From contig JAJPXU010000091.1 in assembly GCA_021205305.1 (NCBI GenBank), positions 1 to 34,466 of the forward strand: a stretch of 34,466 nt of DNA, given 5' to 3'. A program made the translations under genes and the position numbers. Shown here one piece after another: positions 1 to 7,449 of the stretch. This stretch comes from Lachnospiraceae bacterium (GTDB taxonomy: Bacteria; Bacillota; Clostridia; Lachnospirales; Lachnospiraceae). Each line of letters starts with the position of its first letter. Position 1 is the stretch's first letter. The notes beneath the pieces were generated by a model. That model made no database searches and had not been told where the DNA came from. It saw nothing but the letters and a program-made list of their open reading frames with translations.

Positions 1-534
1 AATGTATTTAATAAATATAAGGCGGAAGATATTCTCTGGAAAAATTTATTTGAGGAACGAATGAAAGACTTGATTCCGAATTTGAAAACTGCAGATATTG
101 TTACAGCATACAATAAACTGATTTTCAAATTGATTTACAATGATGGACAGTATGATCTTTCCGATGTATCAGAAGGAACTTTAAAAGGACTTATACTAAA
201 TATGTTAATTAATATGCCGATGGGAAATGCGGGTTCTCTGTTGGCGATTGACGAACCGGAGACACATTTGCACCCTGCGTGGCAAAAGGTTATAGGGCAT
301 TGGATACTGCTTTCAGGGAATTATAAACAGTTTTTTGTCAGTACACATTCTCCGGATTTTCTGGATGTGTTTACAGAAGAATTTAAACACGGGAATGTTG
401 CGGTGTTTGTGTTTGATGATGGCGAGCGTATTAAAAAAATTCAATATCAGGATATCGCGGATGAATTGGGGGATTGGGAACTGGGAGACTTGTATCGGAC
501 GAATGATCCGGCATTAGGGGGATGGCCATGGTAA
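1..534 (+). CDS. AAA/ABC-type ATPase, C-terminal part (5' end outside the window)
   Basis: The reading frame is open from base 1, so the gene begins upstream and only its last 177 codons are seen. An ABC-like signature (LSDVSEGT) is followed by a Walker B segment (LLAIDEPETHLHP) and an H-loop (VSTHSPDF), the order found in SMC/OLD-like AAA_21/AAA_15 ATPases. The Walker A motif would lie upstream. The stop overlaps the start region of the next gene, so the two are probably translationally coupled. ATPases of this type paired with a TOPRIM-like partner occur in bacterial defence systems (OLD, PARIS-like, retron-linked); that role is inferred from the pairing. Base composition is more AT-rich than the secretion genes downstream. 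Confidence 0.85.
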   Translation, partial: NVFNKYKAEDILWKNLFEERMKDLIPNLKTADIVTAYNKLIFKLIYNDGQYDLSDVSEGTLKGLILNMLINMPMGNAGSLLAIDEPETHLHPAWQKVIGHWILLSGNYKQFFVSTHSPDFLDVFTEEFKHGNVAVFVFDDGERIKKIQYQDIADELGDWELGDLYRTNDPALGGWPW

Positions 535-1355
535 ATAGAATTGCCTGTTTTTTTACTTGTGGGTACACGGAAGCCGGAGCAATGCAGCTATTTTTGAAGA
601 AAATAAATCCTTCTTATGATTTTAAACAGTTTCTGCCAAATAAAACCAGAAAGAGACAGGGAGATGCTAAAATTATAAAACCGGAATTAAGTGGTCTTAC
701 GGGAGAGGCACTGTTGGATAAAGTGTGCGAGATGTGCAGTAATAAAAGGTATAGAGAGGAACTTCTACGGTGTAAGGCACTATTGATTGAAGATGATCTG
801 GATGGCAGATTTTCGTATCTGACGGAACAGGAGATCGAGCAATACAATCAAAACATCGTGGATAGAATATGCGAAAATCTGGGTACATATGCTATGCCGA
901 TCTTTCTTGTTTATGCCTCTCCGGAGGTGGAAAGCTGGTTTATTGCTGACTGGGAAAACAGTTTTAAAAAAGTATATAGCGATAAAGGTATTGTTGACGA
1001 TGTGGATTTAAATGCCAGAATGTTCTTTGAACATCATCTAAAGCGATACGTAGAGACTAAAATATTACGTGAGTATGTGGATGATGTAGAAAAGTTTGGA
1101 TGGTTTGACGGAAACTATGTAAAATTGAGTGATCAGATTATAAGCGCAATACAGACGGATGTGAAGGATGCCATTTGTTCACTTCCGGTAGCAAATAAAG
1201 AATATGTGGATCAGATTGTAGCTTCAGGAAAGCTGTACTATTCAAAAAGTAAGCATGGAGATTATATGTTAAGAAGTATACAGCCCGGTAATGTAGAGAA
1301 AAAATGCAAATGGTATTTCCGAAAAGCATACGGCGAGATATTGGATTTTAGATAG
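528..1355 (+). CDS. TOPRIM-like / DUF4276-type partner of the ATPase
   Basis: This 275-residue protein begins with a strand-turn of the form FFTCGYTEAGA, where the Glu fits the first acidic residue of a TOPRIM-like fold. An acidic stretch LLIEDDLDG follows, then ASPEVESWFIAD, which resembles the most conserved segment of DUF4276 proteins. No transmembrane segment or signal peptide is seen. Two in-frame ATGs (522 and 528) are possible; the G-rich ribosome binding site at 516-521 is too close to 522 and well placed for 528, so 528 is chosen. It overlaps the ATPase gene by 7 bases. By analogy with split OLD/PARIS-like systems, the ATPase would be the sensor and this protein the effector nuclease. 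The family assignment comes from motif memory only, without a search. Confidence 0.6.
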   Translation: MVNRIACFFTCGYTEAGAMQLFLKKINPSYDFKQFLPNKTRKRQGDAKIIKPELSGLTGEALLDKVCEMCSNKRYREELLRCKALLIEDDLDGRFSYLTEQEIEQYNQNIVDRICENLGTYAMPIFLVYASPEVESWFIADWENSFKKVYSDKGIVDDVDLNARMFFEHHLKRYVETKILREYVDDVEKFGWFDGNYVKLSDQIISAIQTDVKDAICSLPVANKEYVDQIVASGKLYYSKSKHGDYMLRSIQPGNVEKKCKWYFRKAYGEILDFR

Positions 1356-1535
1356 CAAAAGAGCAGCAATTAGCATATCATGGATTTTCTGTAACTTGTC
1401 GAGGGTAATTTATTGTCCGGATGGGATGACTCCCCGGGAAGGGAAGACGTCTCCGCGCATTCCGAATGGCTTTCTGTTAAAAGGAAGGACGCCACGGTGG
1501 AAACGTCTCCTCACTGCGTTCGGCGGCAGGTCGCG

Positions 1536-1733
1536 CCGTCCAGTGAAGAAATGCTTCGTATTTGGGACGGCGCTCTTGAAAGTAAATGCCAGGAGGCGCT
1601 CGATCAGATCGAAAGGATGCAGTATGCGAGGAACCTGCGGAGCGAAGGGTTCCGGACAGTTCTCTGCTATGGCGTTGCATTTCTCGGAAAAGACTGTTTG
1701 ATCAGGCTGGCCAAGGAAAAAAACGACGGGTAA
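1536..1733 (+). pseudogene. Remnant of a PD-(D/E)XK nuclease-type (DUF1703-like) protein, C-terminal end only
   Basis: The frame ending at 1733 encodes about 65 residues that look like the C-terminal end of the widespread AAA-ATPase/PD-(D/E)XK (DUF1703) family: an ALDQIERMQYA helix, then RTVLCYGVAFLGKDCLI. The rest of such a protein, normally about 500 residues, is missing. The in-frame sequence upstream (1413-1535) does not resemble the family, and no convincing ribosome binding site precedes it. I therefore read it as a decayed fragment, not a gene. The remaining parts of the gene-poor stretch 1356-1979 hold only this remnant and the hairpin at 1775-1813. Confidence 0.6.
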
Positions 1734-1774
1734 TATGATAAAATCAGTGCTATAATTCCTATTGTTTGGTAATG

Positions 1775-1813
1775 AAAATAACCGCACAAGTTGATGACTT
1801 GGCGGTTATTTTT
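1775..1813. terminator. Bidirectional rho-independent terminator
   Basis: A long hairpin: outer arms of about 11 bases (AAAATAACCGC / GCGGTTATTTT) and inner arms CAAGT / ACTTG around a 5-base loop, with one unpaired base. T-rich sequence follows on the plus strand and A-rich sequence flanks it on the other side, so it can end transcription from the left and also the leftward XRE transcript. Confidence 0.8.
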
Positions 1814-1979
1814 GTGTCCGAATTGATCTGGAACTGTATGGAAGATATGAAAAAAACACGGGTAATAGATGGTGAGACGTTCTGTTTTGGTAGTGTATTG
1901 CTATTCGAGTTGATTATAAATTAGTGCAGGCGGAAGCAATATATTAGAAACTTTTTTGATACTGAATTTTATAGAGAGA

Positions 1980-2324
1980 TTATTTCTCACGTACGGCATC
2001 CAGATAACTGGTCATAATGTTCAAAAGGTTTTCCCGTTTTCTGTCCGGGCAAGCTTCCACAATTGCTATGAAAGGTTCCATGTCCAAATTGTGTTGATTT
2101 TTGGAGTCATTATCTTTTGAGCCGAACAGAAGATAGTCGCAGGTTGTATTCAATGCCTCGGACAGACTACATAATGTATTCAGTGACATTCCTCTGTTTC
2201 CAAGTTCCATATCATAACAGAAACGGGGAGATACATTAATCATTTCAGCGAGTTCTTCATGTGTGTAGCCAAGAGCTTCTCGGAGTTGACGTAATCTTGC
2301 TCCGATTTCCATTTTACTTTGCAT
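1980..2324 (-). CDS. XRE-family HTH transcriptional regulator
   Basis: A 114-residue leftward protein with a Cro/C1-type helix-turn-helix at about residues 7-62 (LRQLREALGYTHEELAEMI, then NVSPRFCYDMELG), ending with SEALNTTCDYLLFG, typical of XRE domains. A short helical tail (about 63-114) probably serves for dimerisation or ligand sensing. The ATG at 2324 has a perfect AGGAGG seven bases upstream on the minus strand, so it is preferred to the internal Met five codons later. The gene diverges from the long secretion operon, and two related dyad sequences lie between them. It is the natural candidate for the repressor of that operon and of itself (inference). Confidence 0.9.
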   Translation of the reverse strand: MQSKMEIGARLRQLREALGYTHEELAEMINVSPRFCYDMELGNRGMSLNTLCSLSEALNTTCDYLLFGSKDNDSKNQHNLDMEPFIAIVEACPDRKRENLLNIMTSYLDAVREK

Positions 2325-2376
2325 AAAAATTCCTCCTCATAAAAAAGTAAAGTAGCAAGGATATTATTCATTAAAA

Positions 2377-2404
2377 ATGAACTTAAAGACAAAAATACAT
2401 TGTC
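2377..2404. promoter_or_regulatory. Candidate operator A (dyad near the XRE promoter)
   Basis: This 28-base element matches element B (2510-2537) at 22 of 28 positions. It contains a dyad GACAA-N7-TTGTC. On the minus strand its TTGTCT can serve as a -35 hexamer, with AATAAT about 18 bases on, for the XRE gene. The site would therefore allow autorepression. Binding by the XRE protein is inferred. Confidence 0.5.
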
Positions 2405-2509
2405 CTATAGATAAGCCAGATGGTTGACTTACGTTTCAAAATAGCATCAGACCGATAAAATGCCTTATTTTATATATTTAGAATACAAATACACTGTAAA
2501 AAAATAGAT

Positions 2510-2537
2510 ATGAACTTACAGGCAAAATTTAATTGCC
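2510..2537. promoter_or_regulatory. Candidate operator B (dyad overlapping the operon -35 box)
   Basis: The second copy of the 28-base element has the dyad GGCAA-N7-TTGCC. Compared with element A, both arms have changed together (GACAA/TTGTC to GGCAA/TTGCC), so the symmetry has been kept. This favours a dimeric DNA-binding protein. The right arm runs into the -35 box of the promoter at 2533-2561. Confidence 0.55.
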
Positions 2538-2561
2538 ATAAAGTTCCATATGTGCTATACT
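2533..2561 (+). promoter_or_regulatory. Sigma-A type promoter of the secretion operon
   Basis: TTGCCA at 2533-2538, a 17-base spacer, and TATACT at 2556-2561 preceded by TG at 2553-2554 (extended -10). Transcription would start near 2568, giving a leader of about 80 bases before the kinase gene. It is the only strong promoter-like sequence I recognised before the operon. The rest of 2325-2647 is AT-rich and holds the two operators and this promoter. Confidence 0.7.
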
Positions 2562-2647
2562 TGGACGAAGGATGTATATGAGGCCTGTGATCGAGTTCGG
2601 CAGTGAGATTCTGCGTATCAGTATAGGATTATACGATGGTGATATAG

Positions 2648-4129
2648 ATGAAACTATGTATGGGATGCATGAAGATGGTGAACGAGAATATTGTTACCTG
2701 CCCATTTTGCGGCTACCTACAGGGGCGGGGACCGGAAGAGGATTATTTTCTGCCTCCGGAGACAATACTCATCGGCCGTTATATTGTGGGAAAGACACTT
2801 GGAAATGGCGGGTTTGGCATCACTTATCTCGGATATGACGGAATGCTTAACCGCGCGGTTGCGATCAAGGAGTACTTTCCGAGCGGTCTTGTTTCCCGAA
2901 AAGAAGGGACAAAAAATGTGACAACCTATTCCGGATCATTGGGAGGACAGTATCATACTGAAAAATTGTGTATGAACTGTATGCAGGAAAAGCCTTCTAA
3001 GGGAGGCGTCTGCCCGCACTGTCATTATGACAGCGGCGGATACGAGGTAAAACCGCATCATCTGGCGCCGCTGGATACTATATTGAATGGACGTTACCTG
3101 CTTGGAAGAGTATTGGGGGAGGGAGGGTTTGGCATTACTTACGTCGCTCTGGATTTGCAGACAGGCCAGAGGATTGCCATAAAAGAGCTGTTTATCGCCG
3201 GTCTGCTGAAACGGGAAAATACCCGTACGGTGCTGGTCGAAAATGATATGAACAGTATGGCATTTTACAGGGAATGTAAAGACAAGTTTATCCAGGAAGC
3301 GAATCTGATGCGGCGGCTGAAGGATAAGAAAGGCGTAGTGGATATCTATTCCTTTTTCGAGGAAAATGCGACAGCTTATATTGTGATGGAGTATCTGGAC
3401 GGGGATGACCTTTTAGTTTACCTGAATCACAGGGGCGGTCGGATCCCTTTCGGGGAAGCGTTTCTGCTGCTGCGCCCGATCATGAAGTCCCTGATTGAGA
3501 TGCACAAAGCAGGCGTCTTTCACAGAGACATTGCTCCTGATAATATCCGGTATTTGTCAGACGGTTCGATGAAAATTATGGATCTGGGAGGCGCGAAATA
3601 TAACTACAATCCAAATTGGAAAAATAGCACAATCGTGATGGTAAAACACGGATACGCTCCGCCGGAGCAATATACGAGCGGTTATAAAATTGGCCCGTGG
3701 ATGGATGTATACGCCATGAGTGCGACATTTTACCGATGTGTCACGGGAAAGGTTCTGAAACAGTCAACCTCAAGAAAAGGCGATGAGGATATTGAAAAAC
3801 CGACCGATCTTGTGCCGGATTTTCCGGCTGAGGCAGAGCGGGTGCTTTTAAAGGGGCTTGCCCTGAATACGGAAGACCGGTATGTGGATATGAGCGGTCT
3901 GTATCGGGATCTGCGTAAAGTCGCGGTTGACCTTGGAGTCATCTCATCTCCAACTATTCCGCATATCGGTCAGCAACCGGAGGATGAGAGATGGGATGAA
4001 GGATATCAGAACCTGATTGATCGCCTGAATCATACGTCTGATAGAAAAGATTTACTAACTGGAATTGCGGCAGGAATATTGGCAGTTATTTTTGCGGTGG
4101 CCGTTTTGTCGAGTGTGAGAGTTCTGTAG
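2648..4129 (+). CDS. Ser/Thr protein kinase with duplicated zinc ribbon and N-lobe, C-terminal membrane anchor
   Basis: The order along the 493 residues is: zinc ribbon 1 (C4, C7, C18, C21), a truncated kinase N-lobe (glycine loop at 52-57, Lys74 in VAIKEYF), zinc ribbon 2 (C108, C111, C122, C125), then a full Hanks-type kinase. The full kinase has its glycine loop at 157-162, Lys179, HRD at 292-294 with Asn299, and DLG at 312-314. A hydrophobic C-terminal segment (about 468-489) leaves only a few residues beyond it, so the enzyme faces the cytosol. The second kinase has all catalytic residues and should be active; the first copy stops soon after the lysine and cannot be. The start is supported by the conserved opening KxCMxCM shared with the gene at 4941; the ribosome binding site (GGTGAT) is weak. 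It is the first gene of the operon and is followed by a PP2C phosphatase, the usual pairing. Confidence 0.9.
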   Translation: MKLCMGCMKMVNENIVTCPFCGYLQGRGPEEDYFLPPETILIGRYIVGKTLGNGGFGITYLGYDGMLNRAVAIKEYFPSGLVSRKEGTKNVTTYSGSLGGQYHTEKLCMNCMQEKPSKGGVCPHCHYDSGGYEVKPHHLAPLDTILNGRYLLGRVLGEGGFGITYVALDLQTGQRIAIKELFIAGLLKRENTRTVLVENDMNSMAFYRECKDKFIQEANLMRRLKDKKGVVDIYSFFEENATAYIVMEYLDGDDLLVYLNHRGGRIPFGEAFLLLRPIMKSLIEMHKAGVFHRDIAPDNIRYLSDGSMKIMDLGGAKYNYNPNWKNSTIVMVKHGYAPPEQYTSGYKIGPWMDVYAMSATFYRCVTGKVLKQSTSRKGDEDIEKPTDLVPDFPAEAERVLLKGLALNTEDRYVDMSGLYRDLRKVAVDLGVISSPTIPHIGQQPEDERWDEGYQNLIDRLNHTSDRKDLLTGIAAGILAVIFAVAVLSSVRVL

Positions 4130-4162
4130 GTTTGAAAAACTGTATTTTGGGGAGAAAATAGG

Positions 4163-4936
4163 ATGAAAAGGGAAGACATAGATGTAGGTGCTTATTCTGT
4201 GATTGGAGACAGAAACTCTCAGCAGGACTCTATGGGTTACGAATGGAAAGAGAATACGCTGGTTGCCGCAGTATGCGATGGCATGGGAGGAATGGCCGGC
4301 GGTGAGCAGGCGAGCCATGTGGCTATTCAGACAATTTTCGGGAAACTGCGCGGGGAATCTCTTTATGAGGAAGGCAGATATCCGAGATGGATACAGGAAG
4401 TTTTTGTGTCTGCCGACAGGAATGTTTATGAACTGACAGACGGAAATGGGAATTTCCTGCAGGCAGGCAGTACAGGCGTTTTGCTGATGATAAAAGGCAG
4501 CCATCTCTTCTGGGGATCTGTTGGGGACAGTGGGATTTACCTGCTTCCAAATGATGGGGTATTGCGGCGAGTAAATCGTATGCATAACTACTCGCTTCGA
4601 CTGGAAGAAATGTATCAGAAAGGCGAAATATCCGCGGTAGAGAAAGCGGCAGAAGAGGTTCACGGAGAGGCATTAATCAGCTATCTGGGGATAGGCGGAC
4701 TGCCGCTGATGGATTTCAGCCGACAATTTTACGCTATGGAAGATGGAGATGTTCTGATCTTGTGCAGTGATGGACTTTATAAAAGTCTGGACGAACAACA
4801 GATACAGGTAATTATTGAAGAGAGCGGCGGCAACATGACCCTCGCTGCGCAGAGACTTTGTGAGGAAGCCTGGCGTCTCGCGACTGGAAAACAGGATAAC
4901 ACGACGGTAATTGCGGTGAGATATTTCCGGAGGTAG
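4163..4936 (+). CDS. PP2C-family Ser/Thr phosphatase
   Basis: A 257-residue soluble PP2C (PPM) phosphatase with metal-binding motifs in the expected order: RNSQQDS near the N-terminus, VCDGMGG, GSTGVLLMI, GSVGDSGIY, CSDGLY and KQDNTTVIAV. The acidic metal ligands are present, so activity is expected. In this family Mn/Mg-dependent enzymes remove phosphate from threonines put on by a partner kinase, here most likely the product of 2648-4129. A GGGGAG ribosome binding site precedes the ATG. Its stop codon lies inside the ribosome binding site of the next gene, which suggests coupled translation. Confidence 0.93.
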   Translation: MKREDIDVGAYSVIGDRNSQQDSMGYEWKENTLVAAVCDGMGGMAGGEQASHVAIQTIFGKLRGESLYEEGRYPRWIQEVFVSADRNVYELTDGNGNFLQAGSTGVLLMIKGSHLFWGSVGDSGIYLLPNDGVLRRVNRMHNYSLRLEEMYQKGEISAVEKAAEEVHGEALISYLGIGGLPLMDFSRQFYAMEDGDVLILCSDGLYKSLDEQQIQVIIEESGGNMTLAAQRLCEEAWRLATGKQDNTTVIAVRYFRR

Positions 4937-4940
4937 TGAT

Positions 4941-5882
4941 TTGAAAAAATGCATGGGTTGTATGAGAGATTACAGTGATACATACAGGGTATGCCCGGTC
5001 TGCGGGTACTCTGAAAGCCTTTCAAAATCTGTCATGCGGGAAATACCGGATGCGATCCGTCCGGAGACGATCCTTGGAGGCCGTTTTATTATTGGAAAAG
5101 TCTTAAGTGACACACCGTTCGCTTATGTTTATATCTCCTGGGACGCTCTTCTACAGCGCCGGGTGATCATAAAAGAGTATTTTCCAGAGCGGTATGCAAG
5201 CCGGATCGAGGGTGAGTCAGGAATACGATTCCAGTCGCCGCATGAACAGATGCTGTTTGAAAAAGGAAGAACTGTGTTTGAGGCGGAGACGAAAACTCTC
5301 AACGCCAACCAGGATCTACAGGGAATTGTTCACGTGTATCGCTGTCTGAATGAAAACAATACTTCCTATATGGTTATGGAATATCTGGAAGGAATGTCTC
5401 TACAGGATTATATGGACTGGGAAGAGCCTTTTCCGATACAAACAGAGGAAATTTTCCGGCAGCTGACAGAAATTGTGGAGCAGGTGCATACGCGCGGATT
5501 TGCGCACCACAACCTCTCTCCGGATAATATTTATCTGGAGGAGAACGGGAAAATACGCCTGTTGGACTTTGGAAACGCCAAAAGGGAGGTTTACCAGCTT
5601 TCCGGGCGGCCAATGCCCATTTACAGGGAATGCTTTATCGCTCCGGAGATTCTTGAGCAGAAAGACGCGGGATTCAGTGCAGACCTGTACTCTCTTGGAG
5701 CAATTTGTTATTTTCTTGAGACGGGAAAAGAACCGCCGACCCAGGCAAATCGCAGGGGAAGAAAACGCTTTACGACCGGCATTCCGGAAAAGGATCGGAT
5801 GATTCACTTTTTGATGGAGCCGCAGCCGAAAGAACGTCCGGAGAATATCGCGCAGTTCCGGAAAGTATACCAGCGCATCTGA
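4941..5882 (+). CDS. Zinc-ribbon pseudokinase (HRD changed to HHN)
   Basis: The start is TTG: GGAGGT sits six bases upstream, and the encoded N-terminus (MKKCMGCM) matches that of the kinase at 2648. A CxxC-x10-CxxC ribbon (C4, C7, C18, C21) is followed by a kinase fold of about 260 residues. The glycine-rich loop is lost (LSDTPFAYVY at 55-64). Lys78 (IIKEYFP), DFG at 209-211 and an APE-like IAPEIL are kept, but the catalytic HRD is HHN at 189-191, so the base Asp is Asn. Phosphotransfer should be absent or very poor. No transmembrane segment is seen. ATP or partner binding may persist because Lys and DFG remain. The T7SS protein EssB has a pseudokinase-like fold, so a structural role in the secretion machine is possible (inference). 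Confidence 0.85.
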   Translation: MKKCMGCMRDYSDTYRVCPVCGYSESLSKSVMREIPDAIRPETILGGRFIIGKVLSDTPFAYVYISWDALLQRRVIIKEYFPERYASRIEGESGIRFQSPHEQMLFEKGRTVFEAETKTLNANQDLQGIVHVYRCLNENNTSYMVMEYLEGMSLQDYMDWEEPFPIQTEEIFRQLTEIVEQVHTRGFAHHNLSPDNIYLEENGKIRLLDFGNAKREVYQLSGRPMPIYRECFIAPEILEQKDAGFSADLYSLGAICYFLETGKEPPTQANRRGRKRFTTGIPEKDRMIHFLMEPQPKERPENIAQFRKVYQRI

Positions 5883-5896
5883 AAAGGGGCAGACAG

Positions 5897-7420
5897 ATGG
5901 ACAGAAATGAAAGAAAAACCTCAAAGAGAAATGTAGGTAACCGAACACGGGGAGCGGAGAAGAGAATTCAGAAATACAAAAAGAAAGTTACCCTGCTGAG
6001 TATTCTCTGTGGAGTGCTTCTGGTTGGAAACCTGGTATTGGTTGGCCGTTTTGTCATATGGGAAAAGTCGGCAGACAACCAGGGGGAAGAACTGGTATAT
6101 GTTGGGCCAGATACAGAGAGCGCGGAAGCGGAGTCTGGGGCAATCGACGAAGCGGACACGGATTCGGCGTCGGAAACAAATTTGATCGAATCTGAATCAG
6201 AGACAGAAACAGGCATGGCTGCAACTGCACTGGAATCAGAAGAGGAAACGATAGAAACCACTCCGGAGACAGAAACGGGAACTGTTGAATCTGAGTCTGA
6301 ATCGGGAACGAAAACAGAGACAGAAACTGAAACAGAAACAGATACAGTCACTTCTGAAACGGGAAACTCTGATGGGGGCAAGGATTCGGAGAATAAGCTG
6401 ACGGATCAGCTTGAGAGTATATTTGAAAAGGTGTTTGCCGGAGAGACTGGAGCCTGCTACAGGCTGATCGGACTTGGAGAGCTGGGGGAGATTGAAGTTG
6501 ATAGTACCGCTGGCCATACGATTACACAGAAATTGGCCGATACTACAGAAGAACTGGGAGAACTCTATCTGCTGGGAGCCATGTACGCGAAGCTGACAGA
6601 GGAAGCAGTTGTTGCTAATGATCTTCCGGATCTGCGGACACTGGCGGAAGTGATGATGAGGCGTACAGCTTCTGAAGGGACGGATCGAGCCGGAGAAGCC
6701 TACAGCCTGTCATCAGAGGAGGCGGCGGAAGAGCTTTTGAGGCGTCTTGGCGGCCAGAAATTAACAGAAACTGAGTATGGGGATACGGATTTTCTACAGG
6801 ATGGGCTGGATTATGTTGCTTCGTTCTGCCGGAATTCAGGTTTTAGCGATACTTTAATCAGCGGGTTTTCCGGTACAGAGACGAACAAAACTTCTCTGGC
6901 CGATGTTACGGATTTTTTTGTGAAACTCTACGAGACGGATTCGTCTACCGGGCAGAATGGACTATCAATGAGTGCAGATACCTCTTATAGTTTTCAGAGA
7001 AAACTGGAGGAAATTCTGGGAACTGACTATGCTGATGGCAGGGAAAAGAGCGCACTTGTAAGCGCCACGCTTGCTTCCGCAGAATGGACTCCGGCCTCAG
7101 ATGTTCTTTCAGAGGAAGAGTATTCTGAACTGGACAGCGTATCAGATACAGTGACGGAGGCCGGTTATTATTATCCGAACGTAATGTGGGTAAGCGAAAG
7201 CGCTGATGATCAGTCCGCGGAATACACGGTTCTGATGGTGCTTTTTGACAGCTCCGGAGCGGATGTCCGTATCCGGATGGATTCTGACGAGGCTCCTGAT
7301 TATGATAGCGGATATGTTATCGGTGTTTTTGACAGTAATATTTCAGACCCTTCCGGATGGGGGGAAAAGATGGAAAATCTTGCGGAAGAGATCTACGAAT
7401 TGATGAGGGAAACGTTGTGA
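5897..7420 (+). CDS. Membrane protein with Ser/Glu/Thr stalk and possible degenerate beta-lactamase-like ectodomain
   Basis: 507 residues: a Lys/Arg-rich cytosolic tail (1-30), one transmembrane helix (about 31-55), a long low-complexity stalk rich in Ser, Glu and Thr (about 70-165), and an external domain (about 168-507). The outside domain has LLRRLGG, then NSGFSDT and NKTSLADVTDFFVKLY, which resemble the spacing of conserved parts of class A beta-lactamase-fold proteins, but I find neither a catalytic SxxK nor a KTG. If the resemblance is real it is a non-catalytic binding domain. This assignment is weak; the topology is solid. AAGGGG precedes the ATG. It follows the pseudokinase gene by 14 bases, so cytosolic pseudokinase and membrane ectodomain may work as partners. 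Confidence 0.65.
   Translation: MDRNERKTSKRNVGNRTRGAEKRIQKYKKKVTLLSILCGVLLVGNLVLVGRFVIWEKSADNQGEELVYVGPDTESAEAESGAIDEADTDSASETNLIESESETETGMAATALESEEETIETTPETETGTVESESESGTKTETETETETDTVTSETGNSDGGKDSENKLTDQLESIFEKVFAGETGACYRLIGLGELGEIEVDSTAGHTITQKLADTTEELGELYLLGAMYAKLTEEAVVANDLPDLRTLAEVMMRRTASEGTDRAGEAYSLSSEEAAEELLRRLGGQKLTETEYGDTDFLQDGLDYVASFCRNSGFSDTLISGFSGTETNKTSLADVTDFFVKLYETDSSTGQNGLSMSADTSYSFQRKLEEILGTDYADGREKSALVSATLASAEWTPASDVLSEEEYSELDSVSDTVTEAGYYYPNVMWVSESADDQSAEYTVLMVLFDSSGADVRIRMDSDEAPDYDSGYVIGVFDSNISDPSGWGEKMENLAEEIYELMRETL
6106..6360 (+). repeat. Ser/Glu/Thr-coding low-complexity repeat (stalk)
   Basis: Imperfect short repeats based on the codon pair GAA/GAG-ACA, with TCT-GAA variants, encode runs such as ETETETET and SESESGT. 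They form the external stalk of the membrane protein at 5897-7420. Such tracts can vary in length by slippage in steps of six bases. Confidence 0.75.
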
Positions 7421-7449
7421 GAGCAAAAAGGTGAAGGGTGTGGATTTGA

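Noticed and set aside
2572-2838. Open frame at the start of the operon, upstream of and overlapping the kinase gene
   Set aside because: Most of it overlaps the kinase in another frame, it has no family resemblance, and the kinase start is supported by the conserved zinc ribbon.
6240-6360. Short repeats as a possible CRISPR array
   Set aside because: The units are six-base coding repeats inside a gene, without spacers or cas genes.
5968-6381. Leftward open frame coding Ser/Val-rich repeats
   Set aside because: It is the antisense of the Ser/Glu/Thr stalk and is open only because the repeat has no stop in that frame.
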